Assembly: GCA_019649035.1 (NCBI GenBank)
Contig: BMAT01002699.1
Span: forward strand, 405,777 to 449,356
Reading direction: 5' to 3'
Source of the DNA: Elysia marginata
Lineage: Eukaryota > Mollusca > Gastropoda > Plakobranchidae
DNA: 43,580 nt
Shown here: positions 1 through 12,250 of the stretch, piece after piece
Position numbering within the stretch: position 1 is the stretch's first letter
Layout: every line of letters begins with the position of its first letter
Position numbers and translations under genes: made by a program
Notes under the pieces: generated by a model
Told to the model about the DNA's origin: nothing
Seen by the model: the letters and a program-made list of their open reading frames with translations, nothing else
Database searches by the model: none

Positions 1-28
1 CTCTCTCTATCTCTCTCTACTTCTCTCG
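1..28. repeat. CT-rich tract at window edge
   Basis: Imperfect CT repeat (CTCTCTCTAT, CTCTCTCTAC) that may continue to the left. Confidence 0.8.
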
Positions 29-784
29 CTATTTTTCTTCACCAAACTAGCCACTTCCGCTTGACTTCTTAACACCAAACCCGGGGACCTTCCAATCGTA
101 CTAACAAAGTAAATAAGCCCAAACTTAGCACCATAGTGCAAAACTATATCAAAGGCTCCAAATATAGAAGGCTTTAGAGGCTAATATTGGAAGTCAGTTA
201 GATAAGAAGCGTCTATTTGCAAGGTTCCTTTATTCTTCATACCCATTGCAAGGTGGCTAATATATCCCCCGGACAATAAAATAGATAAGTGCAAATTGCA
301 TTCCTGAAGTATTTATAGAATACCAAGTGTGCCATGCGTGCTAAAAATAGGCCGTGGGCATGTAGAAGGTACTGGTGAATCAACATAAACAAAAGAAAGA
401 AATTTAAATGGCTATAAAGTTACATTAATACATTTTTTGTAGACTCAAATTTGAACCACTGTCACTTTTGCTTTTTGTTGTTTTTTTTTTATTTTTTTTG
501 CCATTCCTTTTTTCATATCTTTTTAAAATTTATATTCAAATCAAAATGCTTCCAGATAAATATTTATGCTAAAACAAATTGAAGAGAAAAATTTGATGAT
601 AACTGAAGATATTGATGTAAACTGAAAGGCTCTAGAAGTTCACATAAAAACTTTAAAAGCTAAGCACAATCATGCAAGTAGGGGAAAGAGAGTAATCAAG
701 AGAAATTTTAATAAGGAACAAAGGCATACACAACTACAGATTTGAAAGATTCGGTGTAGTATAGGCGTAAAGTGTGGTACGTAC
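1..784. other. Intron (3' side of large exon), partial
   Basis: Read on the minus strand this is the first 784 bases of the intron that leads towards the RhoGAP exons, which lie off the left edge. It is AT-rich, with a T-run near 478-500 and a CT-rich stretch at 1-30. No exon-like segment is recognised. Confidence 0.7.
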
Positions 785-2630
785 CGTCGTCCCAATCAAT
801 AACGCTGGTGAGATCACTGATGTTCTCATAGAGCTGCTTCAGTATAGCCTCAAACTCCTCATAGTTGCTGTACTGCAAGGTGCTGCTGCTGCAGATACTG
901 CTGCCGTCGTCCTGGCTGGTGGCGCTACTCACACTTCCGGTGTCAGAGGTCGACGCTGGTGGCACCGGCTCCCGGAAGTAAGAGTCCGCACTGGCACTAT
1001 GAGCTATACCCTTGGTCGGAAGAGAGTCGACATAGGCCTCAGTTCTATTAGAAGATTGTGTGGAACTAACAGATGCACCAAAAACTGACCCGTCATTCTC
1101 TTTGCCTCCTAATACTGAGCTGGATTCGAAGCTTACGCTGCGGTTGCGAATGCTGGCTGATGATTCTGAAGGATTTAGATTCCTTTCGGAGGAGGCGTCA
1201 AAACTGACGCTTCTGTCTTTGGGAGTGGGGAAGGTTTCTGACGAAGATTGTCCCGCATTGTCGGCAGACATTGCCCTCGCACTGCGGGTCGTCGAAGAAG
1301 ATTCCTTCCTGCTTTCATCTATGCGAGGGCAATGGGAATTAAGTATCCGAGTATCTGATGGTTTCGCGTTGGGGAGCCCAAAGTTATCATAAACACTTGT
1401 TCTGTTTGCATCTCTTGTTGGCCTGGTGGAGGAGTTCTGGGCTTTGCCCTGGGCATTGGGAGATAAGGAAATTTCTCTCGCATTACTGTTTTCACAGTCG
1501 CTGCCAGCTGATGCTTGTGAGAGAACAGGCTCCTTTTCTATATATCCATTCTGTAGCGCAGTGGGGAACCTGCCTGGCTGATGGTCCTGAGGCAGCAAGA
1601 AGATCTCCATTAAATTCCCGAGCCCACCGGCTGTCTTCTGTTGGGCTTGGCGCAAGTTTTGCTGAAGTTGGGACTGAGCGGTGTAGTATTCACTGAGAGA
1701 AGCACCAGAGTTGGGAAGTTTTTGTGTGTCAGGGGAAGAGTGAGAATGAGGTTGATTGGAGGTGGAAGAAGAGGTGGACTCGACAGGTCGTGACCGGTGA
1801 GCCGATTCTGGCAGAGTTGCCCCAGGGCTGTTGGAGTCGGAATGAGTTAATGGTGTGATTGAGGATGAAGTATGCACCGCGGATTTAGACTCTGTTTCAG
1901 AGGATTTAGACGAGGTTGTGTCTTCAGGGGAAGCATGGCCTAGTCTTGATGAGAGAGGTTCTGCGGGCGTAGACCCCCCGATTTGACCAGCAGGCCCTTG
2001 TTTAATGTCCACGCAGTGGAGACGCTCCAATCGCGCCTGCATGTCACCGGCTTTGTCAGCCAGCACAGGGTCGCTGATCTCCAACGCTCCACCAAACCCA
2101 CCTCTATTGCTGCCAGATCCGGCATGGTGTCGCCGCGACTTACGTGATTTAAGCCCGCCTTCCATCTTGCGCCACAAACTTTTGGCAGTCTTGATTCTCT
2201 CGCTGGCAGCCCTCCGCAATCTTGGTGATAACGTGGAAGACGCTGACGACGATGAAGATGTGTGACGCTCACTTGGAGTCTCCTCTTCGCCTTCATTTTG
2301 CACCTGGCCTTTGTGACTGTCCCCTTTCCTGGACTGGCGGTGGACAGACACTCCAGAGTCAGGCTGATCCAAACCCTCGAGTTGGGCAGAATCCTCCTGG
2401 TCAGCGAGAAGACTGTCATGACTTGGGGCTCTCTGGGACACTTGAGTTTTCTGCTTTTCTGTTTCACTGGTCGGGTAGGTAAACCCGCCACCCTGTCCTT
2501 CTCCCTTTCCTGCAGATGGCGAGCACGGAGACTGCAAATCTTTCCTTGACCATCTCCTCACGGACTTCTGGTACTCCCAGCGCTCGCTCAACGCACAGAA
2601 GTCTTCCTCATCCTCCTCCTCGCTAGCAGT
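785..2630 (-). CDS. DLC1: DLC1/STARD13-family RhoGAP, large serine-rich linker exon
   Basis: This exon encodes the disordered middle of a Rho GTPase-activating protein of the DLC1/STARD13/STARD8 family, which in animals acts at focal adhesions to switch off Rho. The frame is open for 615 codons. Family blocks appear in order: EEEDEEDFCALSERWEYQ, then RRWSR, KTAKSLWRKM (2163-2192), LEISDPVL, LERLHCVDI, LLPQDHQPGRFPTALQNG (1545-1598), SVYDNFG (1377-1397) and an LD-like helix (810-863). Each has a recognisable counterpart in human DLC1 or STARD13, as I recall those sequences. The acceptor is TTTTTCTAG, with the exon starting at 2630 in phase 0. The donor is ACG|GTACGT at 784-783, leaving phase 1. 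The linker between blocks is very rich in Ser. Reading past the donor gives a spurious tail ending near 708. The RhoGAP and START domains are not in the window. Family assignment is secure; which vertebrate paralogue is closest is not. Confidence 0.93.
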
Positions 2631-5600
2631 CTAGAAAAATACAACATTTTTTAAAATGAGAATATAATTTATACTTTCTCAATACATAAGTCAAGGCTGG
2701 TATTGTGGCTACATGTAAAATCGAAAAGAATAAATGTCAAGTACAAATGCCAATATCACAATTAACAAGTCAAAAAAATTTTAAAAATTAAGTGACATGA
2801 TACAAGTTAAAACAAGATCATAGGACTTTGTCACTACAAAACATTTCATGTGTAATAGCTTTTGACACAAATATGAGTTTAATTTAAAAATGAGGAAAAA
2901 AGAGCTTTTCTTTAAATATTAAGCACAAAAAGAACAATTATCTTACTATTCCAAACACCCATCCTTTCTCTTTAATTGGAGACAATATCTTCATGCTTAG
3001 AGTATAAAGGAACTGTATACGAGAAAAATGAATGTATACGAGACAATGAATCTATCTTTCCAACAGTAACAGGGTTTTCTGTACAAAATAAGCTATGTTT
3101 TTAATTTGTTTGGCACGAATTACTTGTACTTCAAACGTCTAGACTAGATTTGATGATCACGGAGGTAGACTTTGCATTTTATACTGGTACATCTTAAGAA
3201 GTACTTCACACCCTCTCGGTACTAACAAAGCCAGCAGGATGCAGTTAGGGTGTTATTTTTAAGTTGTATGAGTAACGCTACTTGTAGCGGCCTGCCTTTG
3301 TGAGCAAAACGGGAATTTCTAGTCATGAATTAACTACAGGATAAGGAAATGACGAGGAAGAATCAAAGAATCATCCTACCATAATAGTTGAGTAAAGGAT
3401 ACACTTCAAAGCGAACTAAAAATTTCCCCAGAAATAATCAACAAGAAAATGAAAAATATAAGAGATTTTGCCCGACGAAGCAAACTTTCTACAAACAAAG
3501 TAAAACCATCTACATTGGATGTACTTTAAGAGGATATGAATGAGAGACATAAGTGGTTTCAAAAGTCATAGAGGATGAGTAAACAAATAAAATAATCCAA
3601 ACAAACTTCTTCTAATAAACGGAATAAAAAACGGACCACGTGCGGATGTGCTGTTTCTTATTCTTACAGCCGTGCAATTCACTACGTAAAATAAGATTAT
3701 GTGGAATATCGTACTTTTTCTTTTCTTTTTTACTACAATCCCGGCAAAAATGGCAACGTGTAAAAACTAATTTTATCAAAGTGGACATCATGCTGGTAGT
3801 ATAAATTGAGGCAGGCTGGTTCCATAAAATCCATTTCTGATGAAAGCTCGTCTTACAAAAAGTTAGATAATCTTTTTACTAAAACAAAGAAGGTTTTTTT
3901 TTTATTTTACATAATGTTATACAAATATCTGATCCGCTTACTTTTAGAGCAGTTGCGTTTGCGATACACATGTATTTTTAACAAGTGAAATGTACACCAA
4001 TTTAATTTTCTCTCTATGTAAAACTTTGGTAACGTTGAAAACGAGATGGACTATTGAACAAGTGTATAGGTGGATAAGCATTCTTTCAAAACTAAGGATC
4101 TTACCACCAGTTTCAGAAGAAATAGCTCAAACGGCGACAGTTGGTATTGCTTTTCACATTGGTACTGATATTGGTAATTGGAGGTATTCCTTGGTGTTAG
4201 ACGTAAAAAATTCGGCCTATGTAATGGCATGAGAAAGGCCTGGCTCAACGGAGTGAGACACCATGAATCACAGGGTGTGGCGATAAAAGATGTTCTCTAG
4301 TTATGGCGTATTCGGTGTCGTCCATGAGAGAAGATATCGTCCCTAAGAGTACCTGGAATTTCGTATTCACTGGCTGCTCTAGCCTGATTGTACAGAGGTC
4401 TACAAATTTTAAATCAGTTATATAATGTTGAAAATAAAAGAAAGGCCTATGGCGTTACAATAAGTATCACCAGCTTGGTAACTATGTTTCGGTAATTCAC
4501 ACTGCGTGTCTGTCACATACCAGATTCTACCCACACTTTGAAACAAGGGTCTCGTGCTGAGATGTGACATTAAAAGCCTGCGGTGATAATTGTTGTACTG
4601 GAAAGAGATGGGTAATTTGTTTTGTAAAATAATCTAGCGTCGATGTGTGTCGCGCTGGTGTTTTAGGCTTTGTTGAAGCTTTTATATAGAAACCTGATAC
4701 AAACTCAATAAAAACAGGTGGTTATCTGCTTTCTTTCACTGTCTGTTAAGAATGACACTCGTAACTTCTTTATAATAAAACTAAAAAATATAAGACAGGC
4801 AACCGGTACTCAAGTTTCTCTCGGATGCTTTAAGAAATCTTTTACTAAAGTAGGTTTCTAAAAATGAGACTTATTCAAATGATCTTATTTTTCAATCTCA
4901 AACTACCACTAATTTTTTGCAAGCAAAACTTATCTAATATGACTTTCATCATCTCTAATGGCCAAGCGGTTTCCGAACTGTGGCTGGGCAGTTCATCTAA
5001 AGAACCTTTTCAAAAAACAGCGATGACATGATCACATTTTTATTTGGACCGTTTGTTTTAAAGAACTGAGATAGCGTCAAAACATTTTACTTAAGAACAC
5101 AATCATGAGAAATCTGTGCGATATGAATCCATGATTCGTCGACCACTACACGCATAGCTACCCATCACGACTATCCGAAACATCAGTATCTTCTCGATCC
5201 AGTAACATGTAGCTGTTACGGCATAACTCAATCTTCCAGCTGTTGAACCCCAGCTGACCACTAGTATTGCATCAGCACTATACACAATCTATCAATAAAC
5301 CACGTAGGAGGATTTCATCCGAATTGGCTAGCTGGGGACCGGCCCACCATTGCGATATAAGCATCCGCAGAATCAATTAAATTTGTAAGATAAGTAACTG
5401 CACATCCTGCTGAAGCGGAGGCGGCTGTCAAGACAGGACTACTTGCGAAAGACTGCTGTGTTGCCGACCAGGTCGGCGTATCGACCTGTAACCCAACGGT
5501 GGACTTTAAAAGAGTACATACCGTGAATGGGCTGTATTAAGGAAAAGAAGAAAATGGATCGAAGAAACTGTATTGAGTAAAGGCTAGAGCACAATACGGT

Positions 5601-8587
5601 GTCAGGATGTAGACTGAACAGCTGGCGTCTTTTTGAGATATCGATCGCACCCCCTCGGTGTCTGCAGATTATATATAGATCACTCTCTTGTGAGCGCACT
5701 GTGATTAGTTTTCGTCTCTTTATCGTTGCTCCACAACAATTTTAGCTTTAATGTCCACCAAACGGAAAATATATAAACTTTGGCAAGTTTTCAGTGCACA
5801 AACTCTTGTGTCAACTCTCAACAATAACAAGAACAAAAAGCATGAGGAACTAGAGACTAAAACACAAATTGAGCCAGTTCAAAAGCACACTATTCCCCGA
5901 ACATAGCAGAAAAAAGAGTTAAGATTTCCTGCTGGCAGATATATCCCAAGTCTTTCTAGATAACTATGTCTTACTGTGTGACTAATTAAACCTGTTTATA
6001 GGCAAGGAAATAACATCATGATAGTGGAAGGTTATACGTCTACCCTAACTTTAGCAGCCTGTGCCTTTGGGTGAGCGAGGAGATTACAGAAATCATAAAC
6101 AAGCGTTGCTATTTCCGGCTTTACACTTCAGAGTACCACGCTGTGAAGGTATTAAAACAAGATGCCACTCAAAGCTTTCACGTTCTTATCCCACAAACAC
6201 CAGGCCTAAAAGAAAAAATAGACACTCGTGATGAAATGAGCGCACTATGATAATATTCCTTTACTTTGAGCCTCAAAACTTTTTAAAGATTAATCCACAG
6301 CAACTCTTATTTACATCTGCACTAACATCTCGATCTCAGAATTTCTCATCGACGCATAGATACGCAATTTACTCGTAACTCATCGTGCTATTTCAGGGTT
6401 TATCTCACAATAGTTTCCAAAATGCCTCAAAACTTGGTCTCTAACACCATGACAAACGATCCTCGCAAAGCTGGGAAGATACTCGTAGTTGATTCGTAAG
6501 GGCAGTTCCGCAACCCGACGACCACTGTCTTGTTGCTTAGAAGCTACTTGCAAACGAACTAGCTCTGGATATCGCACCCACGTCGACCTGAAAGTTTGTG
6601 TGTCCAGTGAAATTATCAAGTCGTTAAGCCCAGGTAAATCTTCATCTTGATTTTAGAAACAGGCTTATCTCCAAGCCATTACATTTTTCGAAAACTGTTA
6701 GTTGTCGGATGTGAACTCGTGATTAAAACTGGCAGGACTATTAACTGTGCGAGTTAAAAAGCGTGCTTAAAAACGCTTGCTGCCGCGTTAAAATCAATAC
6801 AATGTTTTGTTCTTTTTCCCTTCGTCTGATACTCCATTTTCCTTTATTGTGACAGTAATGTCTTTTTTTAGATTTTTGTCAAAAAAAATTTGTTTTAAAA
6901 TTTACAGATAGTGCCGCAATCTTTTCTCTAACCAAACCTTCAGCATTTATATTAAATGTAATTCACATATTGAATAATATCAGTGTGGTTATTTACAATC
7001 TTAATCTTTTTTCCAATATAAAATAACGTCAACCAAAAATACGATTAATTGTTTCTATAAATAGGTAAAATCACATTATAACATAATCCTCCCACTTCTC
7101 GGTTTTACTCTAAACAACTTATGCCCAGTATTGATTATGATTTCGTCGATAGGCCATTAATGTTGACAAGCCCTCCTGTTTGAGCAATAGGCAAAATGGT
7201 GATACTACAACAAATAAAGCTCTTTTGCTTGAAAGGTATAATAATCCATTTCTCATTCAATAAATTTATACTAACTTTTTAACCCAGCGCCCACATACAC
7301 AACCACCCACTCACCTATTTATCAGCTGAGCTAAAAATACTACAATCTTTTGATGCTGTCTAATGCATGATGCAAATCTGCCCACAAAACGTAACCAAAA
7401 AGAAAAAAAACATCAATCGGTGGACCCCTACTCCTACGGTAACTCTCACACTAAAATATAGATTGGTTAAAATTTGTCTGGCCTGAAAAATTACTTTGAC
7501 GTGATCTGCATCCGATCATATAACTGAATAAATTCAGAATCGAACTCTTTATGCTGTTCCAATTTTATACCAAAGTACTCTTCAAGAGAAAAAAAATGCG
7601 TGAATGAAAAGTCTATGATTTTTATGTAAAAGACTGAGATCTACAGATTAAAAGAATAACAAAAGACACGTCCTTCTTCCCAACATGTCTTTATTGTTCT
7701 TTTCACTGTTTGATAACACATATATCTCAAGTGGATTTTCGTTCTGTGCTATCGACTTTCTTAGTATGTATGCCATCTATATTACGGAAATTAATTTTAG
7801 GCATTTCTTTTACAGTTTTGAAGAGTCTTCCAGTATTTTACTACTTAAAGAAGTACTCGTAGATTTTTTACGATTTCGGTATTGATAACTTTGAGAAGTG
7901 AACGCAAACACCAGTGTTGTTACCATTAATTACCAGTGTTATAGTAAAGTACTGGCACAGACGAGATAAGTCACGGCAGTGTCTATGAGAATAGTCGTAC
8001 TCCCAAGGCTATTCATCGCCCCAACTTAGCCCAGATAAAAGAGGTTCTTAATGCCCTATTCAAGTTTATCGCTGCGTTTTTGTTTTGTTTTGGTTTTTGG
8101 TTTTTTTTAGGATGACATTGACAGCGCTGGGGAATCTGCCTAGCACGGAAATCAGTTACTCAATCCACATTTTTTCTAAGGTGTCAAGAGATTCTTGATA
8201 AAAAAAGCTTGTGTAGGAATTTTTACCCGAAAGGACGTAAGAGATTTTTTATGAGGGTTTGAGGATGTGAAATAAAAAGCTAGAAGAAATTCCAGCCCTC
8301 CTATGTTCAGGGGTTTCATATTTTGATCACATTCAGGCTCAACTTGAGACTTCATTATAAAAACAGATTCAAAGTAAGAAGGGGTCAAGAAAGGATGGCT
8401 TTCAAATCAACATTTCAATTTCATTTCTATACACAATATGGTTAAAAATTGACTAAGCCTACAAAAAAGGTGATTTGTTCGGATAATAGTAGATCCTACG
8501 TAGTGACAAAGAGCTGAGTTTCAGTTATGATATCATATTAATGTTTCAAACTATTTATTTCGTGTCGTGTAAAACAAAGCATCTCAC
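2631..8587. other. Intron between end-of-SAM exon and large exon
   Basis: This is about 6 kb of AT-rich intron. I see no exon with splice sites and homology, no tandem array and no recognisable transposon protein. The 5100-5700 and 6380-6620 stretches have slightly higher GC and short open frames with no family resemblance. Confidence 0.7.
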
Positions 8588-8648
8588 CTTTTTCCTGGGA
8601 TGGCCCTCAAGTTTCATCCCTGCATATTTGTTAAGTGTTTCCAGTCTC
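8588..8648 (-). CDS. DLC1: DLC1/STARD13-family RhoGAP, end-of-SAM exon
   Basis: This 61-nt exon is too short for ORF-length searches. It encodes RRLETLNKYAGMKLEGHPRK followed by K, which aligns with the vertebrate block RRLNTLNKCAVMKLEI just after the SAM domain. The acceptor is CATTCACAG (AG at 8650-8649). The donor is AAG|GTGAGA (GT at 8587-8586). The first base completes an Arg codon begun in the exon at 27468 (phase 2), and the exon ends in phase 0, exactly as the 2630 exon requires. The residues join smoothly to TASEEEDEEDFCALS of the next exon. Homology, both splice sites and both phases agree, so the call is firm despite the size. Confidence 0.92.
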
Positions 8649-9699
8649 CTGTGAATGATACAAAAGTAGGGAATAAAGATTTCGTTAAAAAAGTGTATTT
8701 CTTAAGATGAAATTTACAAACAGTAGCTTTTGAACTTTTCTGCCAAAAGAGTATATAACCTTTGTGTCGACGGAGAAAACTATCCTAGCTAGCATTAACC
8801 ACAATTCTAAACAAGAGGAGAAAACTACTCTACAGCTTGACAAAATTTAAGTTCTCTAACTTGATATGTATTTTTTTTAGCCTTGAAAAAAACTTCCTAT
8901 TAAATAAATACTTGCGTGTTTTAGATGACAAACCACTAAAAAGAAAAATTTGTTCTTTTCCTTTTTCTTATGTAGATATTTGGTTTTCTTTTTCCTTTTT
9001 TTTTTAATAAAAACTACATGTTGATTCGGGGAAGGAAACTTTCTGTCACACACTGCGCAATATTATCCACAATAATAGAGGTAAAATAACCATCCCTCTT
9101 TTCCTCAGGCGATACCTGTTAAATATTTCACACAATTCACAACAAGGCACAGTCGCACGCCCTCTCGTGCTAAATGTAATACAAAGACACCTCCTCTGAG
9201 CTCCTAAATCACAGACTTCTTGTATGCAATGGGGAAAAGTCACACACTGTCCAGTTAATCAAGCGACCTCTAGACCATCAAAGACCTCCCTCACTGGCGC
9301 AAATCAAAAGAGGATTAATATGATATGAAGGTGTTAAGGGAAGGGCAGCGCACCCACACGGACCTAGAATAAATCAGGCAGAGAGAGAGTGAGAGAGAGA
9401 GAGATAATAACGTGGTCCCTAACAAGAGCACTGAAGTCACAGCAGACTGTGGTAAAGTCTCCACTGTCAGTAATGCCAATACCGAAGGCTGATCCTTCCG
9501 TCGTGAATTAGGGAAGCGAGTAAGATAGGTTTGATCTAGTTATGTAACTCTTGCAATGTATAATAATATTTATTATGTTACAAGTTGACGGTCCCCAAAG
9601 TCTAAAGGCGACCGAGACAGTCAGTATAGAAAGGCATGCAAGCTCGCTTTTATCTAATATTGAAAACAACACAAACCTCTTGTCCGTGACATTAAACAA

Positions 9700-9759
<60 letters not shown>

Positions 9760-9782
9760 TCTCTCTCTCTCATTCTCTCTCC
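9700..9782. repeat. CT-rich microsatellite with CTGT units
   Basis: A long CT dinucleotide tract is preceded by three CTGT tetramers and followed by TTTCTCT variants. It causes the Leu/Ser-rich and Arg/Glu-rich open frames seen here on both strands. Confidence 0.93.
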
Positions 9783-10587
9783 CTGCCTTCCTCTCTGCAT
9801 ATCTCTCCCTTTCCAACTGCAGCCATTATTCCTTCATTATCTGTGCGCGATCGCATGAAAATGTCAGTCAGAGCCATGACACATCATGCGCGGTCCAACA
9901 GGACAGATCCAGATTGTACTGACCATTGTGATTGACACTGGCTTGTTAACTTTATGACCAGATGACCATCGGCACGCGGCCACTGGTTGACAGGTGGGCT
10001 TGCCAAGCTTCATCGGACACTTTAAATTTCACTGTTCATAATCTCTCTAAGATTGCCACTTGCGATTTAAGTTTTTATCTGACATTTCATATTTCCATGT
10101 TTTTTACTTCTCTGAATTTTTCGTCCTTGGTTTTCCTTTTGTTTTGTTTTGTTTTGTTGTTAGAGTGCTGTCTCTGACAGTAAGACAGATCAACGTAGTT
10201 CATATAAGCAATCAATAAAATTAGATGCTTTAGATTCATCGTTAAATGTTTTTTCAAACAAAAAAACAAGGCTCTTACAGTTTTACATCTGTATTCTTTA
10301 CGATAATTATATCACCCCTTTAACGGTCAATCCTCACACACAAATAGCCTGTATAAATTTTGCAAAATAAAAAAACTGGAAAATTGAAAAACATGGACTC
10401 CTGATACATTGCTATGTCTGTTATTGTCTTAAAATATTCTAAAAGAGCCAGTCGCTGTTTACTTTAACAACTCACAAAAAAGCTCAAAACAAGACAGAAA
10501 GAGGACAGAAACAATTCCCAAAGAACTGTTATCTGGTACCAATCAGGTTACTAACGCGCCCCCTAAAGTCTGATACGGCACTGCTTC

Positions 10588-10595
10588 TGACGTCA
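10588..10595. promoter_or_regulatory. Perfect CRE motif
   Basis: TGACGTCA stands in a locally GC-rich stretch (about 10550-10700) that also contains GACGTGACGC. It is a possible CREB/ATF site, supported only by the motif. Confidence 0.3.
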
Positions 10596-11429
10596 TTGTT
10601 TGCTTGTCCTAAAGTGTGCGGTACTAACTACACCCCAGGAGGTAAAGTTGACAGAGGGACAGGCACGGGGGATACTGGGGTTAAGACGTGACGCACTTGA
10701 CTTTACAATGAGGAGAATCTACTTATCTCTGCCAACCATGAGTGTAGGATCCTCTTGGTTCATAATAAGTTCTTTTATCTTACCGCAAAACAACTTTCCC
10801 CCCTCTCTCTGCCACCTCTATCTCTATCTTCTATGTATCTGCCTCCCTGTGATTTTCTTATTTTTGTGTTATTCTACTTTCTGGATTTTCCCAGACCAAT
10901 GTCGTATCTTCGATATTGTTATTTGCACGGATATTCTCCTGAGTTTGCTATGTAAAATTCGGACTCGTGAATGAAATTCCTGGTCATGTAAGCACCAGGC
11001 GTCAATGAAATTTTTGCCCTGTTTATCACTGCCATAGATTTCGAAGTACAACTGGGTTTTCTTGTTTACTTGAATTTGAATAAGTAAACAGCGTGTCAAA
11101 AAAGAAGGAGACAGGCTAAGAAAAGGTGTATGGAACAAAAAAAATGGTAGAAATAGAAATGCGCGTAAACAAGAGTCTCCCGCTCAGAGCTGATGAGTTC
11201 GAAGTTAAAAATTTCATTTTTGAGACAACGCCCGTTAAAGATCTAATTTGTATTATTTTTTTTCTATGTTTTAAGTAAATAAAGTTAAAAACCTTTTTCC
11301 ACGCAATGTTGAAGTTTTTATGATTTTTTTTACAGTAAGAAGCTTAGAAAATGGGTTTTTTTTTACAACAGCAAAGACTCTTAAGGTGAGAATTGCGACA
11401 TTCGACTCATTCACTCTAGTCCGGACCCG

Positions 11430-11442
11430 TGAGAGAAAGAGA

Positions 11443-11508
<66 letters not shown>

Positions 11509-11515
11509 GAGAGGG
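11430..11515. repeat. GA microsatellite with GACA tail
   Basis: A GA dinucleotide tract is followed by about five GACA units and a short GA tail. It is the inverse of the 9700-9782 tract. Confidence 0.93.
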
Positions 11516-12149
11516 GTGGGGAGAGACTGGTGCCTGGTTTAGACATTCATATTTGAAACTTAATCTCGATAGTGCATTTTCAATTTTTTAAAGACAAAAA
11601 ATAAATAAATCGAAAACACCATAATTATAACCATTTGTCTTTCTAATAAAATGCACAAGTTACTAAGAAAGGCAAGTTATCTGAATTGAAAATGCTTCGA
11701 TTCATTTCTCTTCCCGCAGTACATTTATATTGAAACTGTTTGTTTAGGAGCGTGTTTACGTTGTAAGTTGTGATTAGAAGATGTAAAACGGAACTCTGAA
11801 GGAGTCTCCAATATTATGAGATGAGAAGGTTGTTCATGATCAAAGACGCGACAGCAATTTTTGTTCAATTTTTATTTTCACTATTCGAGGGAAGTTACTC
11901 GCTTTACGTATGAAGTTTAGACTTTATATGAAACTTAACATTAATATTGGTGCTTTTTAGTGGCATCAATAACCCATATATAGTAATCTTATTTTATTGA
12001 CAATATTCTAAAAAATGACAAAATGACTTGTGACAAAGGAGTAAAAAAGGGAAAATCAAAACGACGCAAATTGAAAAAAAAAATTTACTTTTAAGAAGAT
12101 TTCAAAATGTACCCGGACTTCGCATTGAGTGAGTCAATAACGATTGACA

Positions 12150-12250
12150 AAGTGTTACTCAGTTTGCATTGGTTAGCTGACACTGTGACTGTACTCACGT
12201 TGACTTGCCCAGTCTGGCGAGCACACGCCAGAACCATGTGAGTAACACTT
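12150..12250. repeat. Inverted-repeat element with inner hairpin
   Basis: AAGTGTTACTCA at 12150-12161 is the exact reverse complement of TGAGTAACACTT at 12239-12250. Allowing a five-base gap, pairing extends through a CATGGTT-like stretch. Inside is a separate perfect hairpin, CTGGCG (12214-12219) and CGCCAG (12226-12231). It could be a short non-autonomous transposon end pair, a structured RNA or chance. No flanking target duplication was established. Confidence 0.55.

Noticed and set aside
708-784. Extension of the large open frame past codon 615 to a stop near 708
   Set aside because: The frame runs through a consensus donor (ACG|GTACGT) placed right after the LD-like motif. The residues after it resemble nothing in the family, so they are intron.
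1940-2491. 183-codon open frame on the minus strand in another frame
   Set aside because: It overlaps the homology-supported DLC frame and has no family resemblance; it is a shadow of a GC-richer coding exon.
4959-4975. tRNA gene suggested by the A-box-like TGGCCAAGCGG
   Set aside because: No B box or foldable acceptor stem occurs at the right distance.
5103-5699. Reverse transcriptase fragments suggested by YSAD-like residues
   Set aside because: The residues around it do not fit the Y-ADD catalytic block and no other RT motif is nearby.
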